DNA from: Tissierella pigra
GTDB lineage: Bacteria; Bacillota; Clostridia; Tissierellales; Tissierellaceae
DNA: 43,745 nt
NCBI RefSeq assembly: GCF_009695605.1
Contig: NZ_VUNQ01000029.1
Coordinates: 1-43,745, forward strand
Reading direction: 5' to 3'
Of the stretch, positions 39,047 through 43,745 are shown in pieces. A program made the position numbers and the translations under genes. Position 1 is the stretch's first letter. Every line of letters begins with the position of its first letter. The notes below the pieces were generated by a model, which saw only the letters and a list, made by a program, of their open reading frames with translations, searched no databases and was not told where the DNA came from.

Positions 39047-39316
39047 AACCTTTCATCCTGATAAAGGACGAAAGGTTGATTTTCGCGGTACCACCTTAGT
39101 TAGCAAGCTCTCTTAAATAAGTACAGATTATATTAATCGATACTCCATAGTCAATATCAGGCTACACCCGTCTAAGCCTACTCTTTTGCAATTTCGGTTA
39201 GATGCTCAAGAATGTTCTTCATTTATTAATTAGTATCAGACTTCCACCATAATCTCCGACTCTCTATAACTTACTTAATAAACTACTCTTTCTATCAACG
39301 CTTTATTTTTAAATTA
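39047..39316 (-). promoter_or_regulatory. T-box leader of asnA, Asn (AAC) specifier
   Basis: The core AAGGTGGTACCGCG (39084-39097, minus strand) is the tRNA acceptor-binding element. Stem I begins near GAGAGTCGGAG and contains AATGAAGAACATTCTTGAG. By alignment with the aspS leader (specifier, six bases, then GAG), the specifier is AAC, for Asn. The terminator hairpin arms are AACCTTTC (39047-39054) and GAAAGGTT (39070-39077). Uncharged tRNA-Asn should turn on asnA. Confidence 0.94.
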
Positions 39317-39321
39317 TTAAT

Positions 39322-39350
39322 AGTATAGCCTCATATTATAGTAAAGTCAA
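39322..39350 (-). promoter_or_regulatory. Sigma-A promoter for the asnA leader
   Basis: On the minus strand TTGACT (39345-39350) and TATACT (39322-39327) are separated by 17 bp, each with one change from consensus, just upstream of the T-box. Confidence 0.85.
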
Positions 39351-39399
39351 GAGGAAAAATACATATTTTTAAAGCACTTTTCTCACTTAGTAGTTCAAT

Positions 39400-39759
39400 T
39401 TAGCTTTTCCCAATTAATTGAATTGTATATCCATCTGGATCTTGAACAAAAAAGAAACGAATATGTGGATTAGGTGATATAGGTCCTGTCACTTTATATC
39501 CAATATTATTTAATTCTTCTATTAAATTTTCTAAATTATCAGTTTCGAGTCCAATTGATACACCTTTACCTGGATTTTCTATTTTAGTGTTTGACTCAAA
39601 TATTAATTCAATCTTAGTCTCATCTGCTTCACCAAGCATGACAATTTGGTGATTCTCATCACCAAATTTCACTGAAACATTAAGACCTAATATCTTTGTA
39701 TAAAAATATAAACTCTTTTCCAAATTGCTTACATAAATTGTAACCCAATTTAATTTCAT
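39400..39759 (-). CDS. VOC-fold (glyoxalase/dioxygenase superfamily) protein
   Basis: This 119-residue protein has the paired beta-alpha-beta-beta-beta modules of the vicinal oxygen chelate fold: LNWVTIYVSNLEKSLYFYTKILGL and then IRFFFVQDPDGYTIQLIG. The usual metal histidine near the N-terminus is not present (VTIYV) and the final metal glutamate is Gln (IQL), so it may bind a ligand or antibiotic-like compound rather than a metal. The substrate is unknown. AAGGAG precedes the ATG. It is separated from the radical SAM gene by a strong terminator. Confidence 0.85.
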   Translation of the reverse strand: MKLNWVTIYVSNLEKSLYFYTKILGLNVSVKFGDENHQIVMLGEADETKIELIFESNTKIENPGKGVSIGLETDNLENLIEELNNIGYKVTGPISPNPHIRFFFVQDPDGYTIQLIGKS

Positions 39760-39810
39760 AATTGAATATCACTCCTTTATTTGTTAATTATATCATATTT
39801 TTTATATAAA

Positions 39811-39846
39811 AAAGACATAGTTTTTCTTAAGAAAAACTATGTCTTT
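39811..39846 (-). terminator. 18-bp palindromic terminator of the radical SAM gene
   Basis: AAAGACATAGTTTTTCTT (39811-39828) and its exact complement (39829-39846) form a perfect 36-bp palindrome. The minus strand then reads TTTTTTATATAAA. It is placed between the radical SAM gene and the VOC gene. Confidence 0.9.
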
Positions 39847-39848
39847 CA

Positions 39849-39860
39849 GGCGTACCCTGA
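39849..39860. other. 12-bp copy of the tRNA-Arg 3' end, possible attachment-site remnant
   Basis: GGCGTACCCTGA here is identical to 42087-42098, the end of the tRNA-Arg(ACG) gene including part of its CCA tail, and is in the same orientation. Two copies in direct orientation, one within the tRNA 3' end and one about 2.24 kb downstream, are the layout left by tRNA-targeting integrases. No integrase is present between them. On RNA these bases also form a short CCCTGA/TCAGGG stem, so a chance match is possible. Confidence 0.5.
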
Positions 39861-39890
39861 TGGTTTCAGGGATAACAATCCCCCCTCCCA

Positions 39891-41240
39891 TCAATATGCA
39901 CTATTTACTGCTTCTTCAGTTTTTTTCATACCTTCTTCCATTTCTTTATAGAATATGGGAAGCTCTTCATGCAAAAGAGTTTTAACGGAATAGCACATAG
40001 GCTTGAAAAAATCACTACTGTCATTTAACCCCAAAGGACAGCCTCCTCCACAAAGAAGAGAATATGTACAATCCCTACATTCAGGAATTTTTTCTATATT
40101 TCGGTTACGTATTGAGTTTTCCTTGAACTCAATTAAGGGATGATACTTTCCTATAGAAAAGCGTTCCTTGCCAACACACCCCAAGCATGGATAAATATCT
40201 CCATAGGGGTCAAACGCCATACCATCTACATGAGCGTAGCAATAGGAGTACAAAGGCTTTATGGCTCTGCCATATACTAAGTGGTCTAGTATTGAATTTT
40301 TTTTAGTTATAAAATCGTTTATTCTTTCCCTATCTTTGAAGGAATGCTTTACATCTGTATGATATAATTCAGTTATTATATCCATTCGTTCTTCATAAGA
40401 GTCTCCAATCAATGTGGCCAATTCAAAGGATAAATTGTCCTTATATCCTGAAAATTTGTCAAGTAGCTTTTCTCTTAAATCAATTCCTTCCTCGTAATTG
40501 GTCTTGTCAAGGTTCATTCTGATTCGGATATTTATCCCGTTTTCTAAACACTTCTCTATACCATCCATAATTTTTTTGAACGTAGGCTTTCCGTTAGCTA
40601 AGACTCTCCTGCTATTGTGAGATTCCTCGCTACCATCCAAAGTAATTAAAACTTGAGAAATATTTATAGACAAAAGCAAATCAAGAAATTCTGTCAGATA
40701 ATACCCATTGGTAAAAATTTGGTATGTTTTGTCGGGTGCCTTTTTGAAAAGATGTTCCAAAGTAGGTCTGGTTTTTGGAAGTAACGGCTCTCCGCCAAAA
40801 AGACATATTGTCTGCACACCCTCACCTGCAAACTTTAAAGCAACATCAATTTGTTCAGGAGCTATAACCTCCTTTTTAAGATAAGCATCACCCTCAAAGC
40901 AATAAGGACATCTAAAGTTACAGTCATAAGTCATAACAAAGACAACAGTTTTTTGGTCTTTTTGCATTTGGACGTGCTCGTCACGCAATATCTTTAAAAT
41001 TTCATTCTTTTTAGCCACTTCCTCTTCATGATTATTTACCAGATATCCTCTGGATTGAAGATTGCTCAATAACTCAGCTTCTAAATCATTTTCTGTTACA
41101 ATCTCTTCACAAGTCTGCCACTTAGACAAAGTTTCGTAAATCGGAGCGTCAATTTCGTCCATGGTGCCTGTTAAAGAGTTTATCAACAGTTTTTTGTTAT
41201 CGTGTATATCTACAAATATCATGTGTTTAATTAATTTCAT
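39891..41240 (-). CDS. Radical SAM/SPASM RiPP maturase of an unrecognised type
   Basis: This 449-residue protein is predicted to modify the Cys-rich peptide encoded just upstream. Residues 1-70 resemble a PqqD-like peptide-recognition domain (MIFVDIHDNKKLLINSLTG, ending LLSNLQSRGYLVN). The radical SAM cluster is C107-x3-C111-x2-C114 in TYDCNFRCPYCFEGD, with LFGGEPLLP for SAM binding. A SPASM domain with C334, C352, C355, C388, C391, C397, C401 and C416 should hold two extra Fe-S clusters. The start is ATG 41240 after GGGGGGAAAG; an in-frame extension to 41369 lacks a ribosome site. GC is visibly higher than neighbours: three 60-nt rows hold 24, 28 and 21 G+C against 14 and 12 in two asnA rows. 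It resembles ranthipeptide or sactipeptide maturases; the exact chemistry is unknown. Confidence 0.9.
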   Translation of the reverse strand: MKLIKHMIFVDIHDNKKLLINSLTGTMDEIDAPIYETLSKWQTCEEIVTENDLEAELLSNLQSRGYLVNNHEEEVAKKNEILKILRDEHVQMQKDQKTVVFVMTYDCNFRCPYCFEGDAYLKKEVIAPEQIDVALKFAGEGVQTICLFGGEPLLPKTRPTLEHLFKKAPDKTYQIFTNGYYLTEFLDLLLSINISQVLITLDGSEESHNSRRVLANGKPTFKKIMDGIEKCLENGINIRIRMNLDKTNYEEGIDLREKLLDKFSGYKDNLSFELATLIGDSYEERMDIITELYHTDVKHSFKDRERINDFITKKNSILDHLVYGRAIKPLYSYCYAHVDGMAFDPYGDIYPCLGCVGKERFSIGKYHPLIEFKENSIRNRNIEKIPECRDCTYSLLCGGGCPLGLNDSSDFFKPMCYSVKTLLHEELPIFYKEMEEGMKKTEEAVNSAY

Positions 41241-41422
41241 TACTTTCCCCCCTAAAGCTGATTGTTTTGTTAATGAAGTTCTAAACTTACTAGCATGTCC
41301 AAAATATATATTCCAAATACCAATCATCTCCACCCAACCTATGACACACATAACTTGGCAACAAATCACATTCCCACAACTATAATAATCAAAATATTTG
41401 GCAAGATGTCATCTGTGATAAA

Positions 41423-41468
41423 AACCCTTCTATCACTAAATAATTTGGATTATTGTGATAGAAGGGTT
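41423..41468 (-). terminator. Attenuator-like hairpin between precursor and maturase
   Basis: AACCCTTCTATCAC (41423-41436) and GTGATAGAAGGGTT (41455-41468) form a perfect 14-bp stem with an 18-nt loop. On the minus strand only TTTTT follows, a modest U tract. It should let a fraction of transcripts continue into the maturase, giving more peptide than enzyme. Confidence 0.75.
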
Positions 41469-41533
41469 ATGTAGCTCAGCTTTTTTAGAATCAAATATTC
41501 AGTAAGAGAGTAAGCTAAACCACTTTGTTAAGC

Positions 41534-41647
41534 TTAGCAAGCACAACACCATTGATTACCAATTCCCACCATTGGCCCCATACTTGAGTCATTCTTAGCT
41601 TCATTTTGTAAATCCCAACTAGTTTCAATAATCGGCTTCATTTTCAT
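41534..41647 (-). CDS. Candidate RiPP precursor peptide ending WCCAC
   Basis: This 37-codon gene is too short for usual gene finding. The peptide begins MKMKPIIETSWDLQNEAKND, has a Gly-rich middle (SSMGPMVGIG) and ends NQWCCAC, with its only cysteines at 34, 35 and 37. A leader followed by a short Cys core beside a radical SAM/SPASM enzyme is the usual RiPP layout; the likely products are thioether crosslinks. GGGAGGTG lies eight bases before the ATG (41647), and a consensus promoter lies upstream. The sequence does not match SCIFF, subtilosin/Skf or other families I know. No exporter or protease is adjacent, so cleavage and export would rely on unlinked genes. Confidence 0.85.
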   Translation of the reverse strand: MKMKPIIETSWDLQNEAKNDSSMGPMVGIGNQWCCAC

Positions 41648-41663
41648 TATATTTTCACCTCCC

Positions 41664-41701
41664 TAGTATTAAATAACGTTTCACCTTTTTGCGTTATACT
41701 A
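41664..41701 (-). promoter_or_regulatory. Leader hairpin upstream of the RiPP precursor
   Basis: On the minus-strand RNA, TAGTATAACG pairs with CGTT..ATACTA across a loop containing AAGGTGAAA, with a five-base bulge in one arm. It lies between the promoter and the ribosome site. It could be a leader stabiliser or a protein-binding site; function is inferred. Confidence 0.4.
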
Positions 41702-41715
41702 TGGTGTATATATAA

Positions 41716-41744
41716 ATTATATTAGAAGGTTTATTAAAAGTCAA
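41716..41744 (-). promoter_or_regulatory. Consensus promoter of the RiPP precursor
   Basis: TTGACT (41739-41744) and TATAAT (41716-41721) on the minus strand are separated by exactly 17 bp. Transcription should begin about 60 bases before the ATG. Confidence 0.88.
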
Positions 41745-42010
41745 GGTAATTTTTCAAATATTATAAATATTACAAATCTTGCGAATCTTTTACAAATATC
41801 TACAATCTTTTACAAATTTATTAAATGACTCTTTATACTTTATATTAATCAGGTATTTATAATGTCCTTTGCACTGGAATAAAACTAGATGTTTATAAAA
41901 AAGAGATCAGAATTTAAAAAAGATCTTGCTGAATTGAACAAGATCTGCATTGAAGAAAATTTAAAATTAAAAAAGTTATATCAGTTATAGAAATACAGAA
42001 AACAAAAAAA

Positions 42011-42054
42011 CGAATGATGTACAATTTGGCTAAATCTTCTTTGTACACAATTCG
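42011..42054 (-). terminator. Terminator of the 5S-tRNA operon
   Basis: CGAATGATGTACAA (42011-42024) and TTGTACACAATTCG (42041-42054) pair over a 16-nt loop, with two central mismatches. Seven Ts follow on the minus strand. It is about 30 bases beyond tRNA-Arg. Confidence 0.8.
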
Positions 42055-42085
42055 CTTTTATTAAGATATTAAAACTCCAACGTTT

Positions 42086-42162
42086 TGGCGTACCCTGAGG
42101 GAGTCGAACCCCCGACCTTCTGGTTCGTAGCCAGACACTCTATCCAGCTGAGCTAAGGGTAC
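42086..42162 (-). tRNA. tRNA-Arg(ACG)
   Basis: Minus-strand cloverleaf GTACCCT/AGGGTAC acceptor, anticodon loop CTACGAA, T arm GGGGGTTCGACTCCC, discriminator G and encoded CCA. It is last in the array. Its 3' end is repeated at 39849-39860. Confidence 0.96.
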
Positions 42163-42175
42163 AAATAAATATAAA

Positions 42176-42249
42176 TGGAGCGGGTGAAGGGAATCGAACC
42201 CTCGCAACCAGCTTGGAAGGCTGGGGCTCTACCACTGAGCTACACCCGC
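42176..42249 (-). tRNA. tRNA-Gly(TCC)
   Basis: Acceptor GCGGGTG/CACCCGC, anticodon loop CTTCCAA, encoded CCA. Confidence 0.96.
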
Positions 42250-42267
42250 ATAACAAATAAATACTTA

Positions 42268-42342
42268 TGGAGCGGAAGACGAGATTCGAACTCGCGACCC
42301 TCGCCTTGGCAAGGCGATGCTCTACCACTGAGCCACTTCCGC
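42268..42342 (-). tRNA. tRNA-Gly(GCC)
   Basis: Acceptor GCGGAAG/CTTCCGC, anticodon loop TTGCCAA, encoded CCA. The second of two adjacent glycine tRNAs, with a different anticodon. Confidence 0.96.
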
Positions 42343-42392
42343 ATAATCAAATTTTACACTTACTGATATTAATTCAACTAAATCAATTATAA

Positions 42393-42477
42393 TGGTGGAG
42401 GAGACTGGATTCGAACCAGTGAAAGCTTAGCTAACGGATTTACAGTCCGTCCCCTTTAGCCACTTGGGTACTCCTCC
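42393..42477 (-). tRNA. tRNA-Tyr(GTA)
   Basis: Class II tRNA with a long variable arm, acceptor GGAGGAG, anticodon loop CTGTAAA, encoded CCA. It is a substrate expected for the queA/tgt pathway encoded in this window. Confidence 0.96.
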
Positions 42478-42541
42478 TAATTTAAAACAGAGCCCTAAGG
42501 ACTACCATATTTTCAAAGCAATTTATAAAAATAACTTTATT

Positions 42542-42617
42542 TGGAGCTGGCGAGAGGAATTGAACCCCCAACCTACTGATTACAAGTCAGTTGCTCTGCC
42601 GATTGAGCTACGCCAGC
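42542..42617 (-). tRNA. tRNA-Thr(TGT)
   Basis: Acceptor GCTGGCG/CGCCAGC, anticodon loop CTTGTAA, encoded CCA. Confidence 0.96.
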
Positions 42618-42621
42618 ATAA

Positions 42622-42698
42622 TGGCGACCTGGAAGGGACTCGAACCCTCGACCTCCAGCGTGACAGGCTGGCATTCTAACCAACTGAACTACCAGGCC
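42622..42698 (-). tRNA. tRNA-Asp(GTC)
   Basis: Acceptor GGCCTGG, anticodon loop CTGTCAC, discriminator G, encoded CCA. It is the ligand expected for the aspS T-box. Confidence 0.96.
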
Positions 42699-42705
42699 AA
42701 ACATT

Positions 42706-42813
42706 TCGCAGTTTCGCATCACAATTCTATTCACTCGCTACGCTCATGTAGATTTGGAGCTTATTGCGTTTGACCTACATCAGCTCACTATCGTTCACTG
42801 TGTCAGGTCATAA
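42706..42813. repeat. tRNA-spacer repeat, copy A (Val-Asp gap)
   Basis: 108 bp from TCGCAGTTTCGCA to CAGGTCATAA. Its two hairpin stems are TGACCTG/TAGGTCA (a G-T wobble replaces a pair) and a weakened AAATCTAC/ATAGAATT. It is the most diverged of four copies. Confidence 0.85.
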
Positions 42814-42825
42814 ATTGTTCATAAA

Positions 42826-42901
42826 TGGTGGGCACAACAGGGCTCGAACCTGTGACCCCCTGCTTGTAAGGCAGGTGCTCTCCCAACTGAGCTATGCGCC
42901 C
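42826..42901 (-). tRNA. tRNA-Val(TAC)
   Basis: Acceptor GGGCGCA with TGTGCCC, anticodon loop CTTACAA, encoded CCA. Confidence 0.96.
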
Positions 42902-42907
42902 ATATTA

Positions 42908-43014
42908 TCGCAGTCTCGCAACTCAAATCTATTTACTCGTACACTCGTATAGATTTGGTGCTCGTTGCGTTTGACCTACTATAACTCACTATCGTTCATT
43001 AAGTTAGGTCATAA
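42908..43014. repeat. tRNA-spacer repeat, copy B (Glu-Val gap)
   Basis: 107 bp, TCGCAGTCTCGCAACTC to TTAGGTCATAA. Outer stem TGACCTAACT/AGTAGGTCA and inner stem AAATCTAT/ATAGATTT. Confidence 0.88.
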
Positions 43015-43089
43015 TGGTGACCCCACCGGGATTCGAACCCGGGTTACCGCCGTGAAAGGGCGATGTCTTAACCGCTTGACCATGGGGCC
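43015..43089 (-). tRNA. tRNA-Glu(TTC)
   Basis: Acceptor GGCCCCA/TGGGGTC, anticodon loop CTTTCAC, encoded CCA. Confidence 0.96.
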
Positions 43090-43123
43090 TTATTTATTCT
43101 ACAATATATTTTTAAAAAAATTT

Positions 43124-43200
43124 TGGTTGCGGGAGCCGGATTTGAACCGACGACCTCCGGGTTATGAGCCCGACGAGCTGCCAGACTGCTCCATCCCGCG
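43124..43200 (-). tRNA. Initiator tRNA-fMet(CAT)
   Basis: It begins CGCGGGATGGAGCAG, with the unpaired C1-A72 end typical of initiator tRNA, GGG/CCC anticodon-stem pairs, anticodon loop CTCATAA and encoded CCA. Confidence 0.95.
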
Positions 43201-43222
43201 CTATCTAGTTTATCTCTCATTC

Positions 43223-43329
43223 TCGCAGTTTCGCAACTCAAATCTATTTACTCGTTACACTCATATAGATTTGGTGCTCATTGCGTTTGACCTACATCAA
43301 TTCACTACGCTTATTGTGTTAGGTCATAA
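43223..43329. repeat. tRNA-spacer repeat, copy C (Leu-fMet gap)
   Basis: 107 bp, with outer stem TGACCTAACA/TGTAGGTCA and inner stem AAATCTAT/ATAGATTT. Confidence 0.88.
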
Positions 43330-43418
43330 TGGTGCCGGAGACCGGAATCGAACCGGTACGATCGGTGAGGATCGCAGGATTTTAAGTCCTGTGCGTCTGC
43401 CTGTTCCGCCACTCCGGC
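43330..43418 (-). tRNA. tRNA-Leu(TAA)
   Basis: Class II tRNA with a long variable arm, acceptor GCCGGAG/CTCCGGC, anticodon loop CTTAAAA, encoded CCA. Confidence 0.95.
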
Positions 43419-43435
43419 GTTTTTTATGTTTCTAA

Positions 43436-43510
43436 TGGCTCTTGGGGTGGGACTCGAACCCACAACCTACCGGTTAACAGCCGGTTGCTCCGCCATTGAG
43501 CTACCCAAGA
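43436..43510 (-). tRNA. tRNA-Asn(GTT)
   Basis: Acceptor TCTTGGG/CCCAAGA, anticodon loop CTGTTAA, encoded CCA. It is the ligand expected for the asnA T-box. Confidence 0.96.
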
Positions 43511-43512
43511 AT

Positions 43513-43619
43513 GCAGTTTCGCAACTCAAATCTATTTACTTGCTATGCTCATATAGATTTGGCGCTCATTGCTTTTGACCTACCTACAACTCGCTAAAGC
43601 TCGTTGGGTTAGGTCATAA
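43513..43619. repeat. tRNA-spacer repeat, copy D (5S-Asn gap)
   Basis: 107 bp, with outer stem TGACCTAACC/GGTAGGTCA, in which CC/GG replaces CA/TG or CT/AG of the other copies, and inner stem AAATCTAT/ATAGATTT. Confidence 0.88.
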
Positions 43620-43620
43620 A

Positions 43621-43738
43621 GCCTGGCAACTTCCTACTCTCCCAGGTCGTTTCCAACCAAGTACCATCGGCGTTAAGATGCTTAACTTCTGTGTTCGGTA
43701 TGGGTACAGGTGTGTCCATCTTGCTATCGTCACCAGAC
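43621..43738 (-). rRNA. 5S ribosomal RNA
   Basis: Minus-strand 5S rRNA from GTCTGGTGACGATAGC to GTTGCCAGGC, with the hallmark CCGAACACAGAAGTTAAG loop. It appears complete at about 118 nt. The 23S and 16S genes, if present, lie beyond the right edge. The eleven tRNAs follow it in the same transcript. Confidence 0.95.
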
Positions 43739-43745
43739 GAAAACT

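Larger units (their letters stand above)
41648..42010. other. Upstream region of the RiPP locus, no other gene supported
   Basis: About 360 bases between the precursor gene and the tRNA terminator. It holds the promoter (41716-41744), a leader hairpin (41664-41701), and otherwise AT-rich DNA. A plus-strand 33-codon ORF (41889-41990) has no ribosome site and is not called. Confidence 0.6.

Noticed and set aside
39849-39885. Short CCCTGA/TCAGGG hairpin read as a riboswitch before the VOC gene
   Set aside because: It matches no riboswitch class I know and is separated from the VOC gene by the terminator of the maturase.
41241-41369. In-frame 43-codon N-terminal extension of the radical SAM maturase (includes MICCQVMCVIGW)
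   Set aside because: It has no ribosome site, it is cysteine- and tryptophan-rich unlike the family, and a GGGGGGAAAG site precedes the internal ATG at 41240.
41471-41480. GTAGCTCAGC resembling a tRNA D arm
   Set aside because: Only ten bases, with no acceptor, anticodon or T arm around it; a chance match is likely.
41889-41990. Plus-strand 33-codon ORF starting MFIKKRSEF
   Set aside because: No ribosome site, low-complexity Lys/Leu content, and no neighbour in that orientation.
42140-43435. Short ORFs overlapping the tRNA array on either strand
   Set aside because: They run through complete tRNA genes and spacer repeats, so the coding appearance is an artefact.
42706-43619. Repeats in the tRNA array as a CRISPR array
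   Set aside because: The repeat units are about 107 bp, diverged, and separated by tRNA genes, with no uniform short spacers or cas genes.

Overview
This window looks like the chromosome of a low-GC, endospore-forming anaerobic Firmicute, most likely class Clostridia and perhaps the Tissierellia branch; the branch is inference. The evidence is very AT-rich DNA, strong AGGAGG-type ribosome sites with many TTG/GTG starts, sporulation genes (spoIVA, spoIID, a Spo0E-like gene, a BofC-like gene), T-box leaders, the SCIFF ranthipeptide pair, and a 5S rRNA-tRNA array. Nearly all genes lie on the minus strand.

Positions 1-1600 are gene-poor: the start of a minus-strand gene running off the left edge, a doubtful small ORF, hairpins, a 55-codon Spo0E-like gene enclosed by an 18-bp inverted repeat, and a GlsB/YeaQ-type membrane protein. 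Positions 1800-9020 carry a conserved clostridial block: spoIVA, gpsA, plsY, der, a DUF512/PDZ radical SAM protein and glyA. A plus-strand two-gene ThrE-type exporter follows. Next come csoR-like, rseC-like, T-box-aspS, hemerythrin, hemZ, a metallo-hydrolase, dtd, relA, recJ, secF, secD, scfB, scfA (SCIFF), a TIGR04086-like membrane protein, yajC, tgt, queA, spoIID and ruvBAC. This combines translation quality control, stringent response, recombination, Sec export, queuosine synthesis and one RiPP system in conserved order.

Positions 30.9-37.8 kb hold less conserved genes, several of them envelope- or spore-related: BofC-like, CBS-ACT, an unknown protein, an MltG-like stub, an anchored transglutaminase, a zinc phospholipase C-like protein, a macrodomain and an SH3-GH18 hydrolase. 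T-box-asnA and a VOC protein follow.

The most unusual part is about 39.85-42.1 kb. A radical SAM/SPASM maturase of visibly higher GC is preceded by a previously unlisted 37-codon gene for a peptide ending WCCAC. That gene has a strong promoter and ribosome site and is separated from the maturase by a terminator-like hairpin. This looks like a second RiPP locus, of a type I do not recognise. It lies immediately downstream of tRNA-Arg(ACG), and a 12-bp copy of the tRNA 3' end sits at its far boundary, as expected if the segment had inserted at the tRNA gene. A separate 31-nt fragment of the same tRNA, in the opposite orientation, lies 4 kb away next to asnA.

The right end (42.09-43.74 kb) is a 5S rRNA gene followed by eleven tRNA genes read leftward (Asn, Leu, fMet, Glu, Val, Asp, Thr, Tyr, Gly, Gly, Arg), ending in a terminator. 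Four spacers carry copies of a two-hairpin repeat of about 107 bp whose stems covary. No CRISPR array, insertion sequence, integrase or replication origin was seen.
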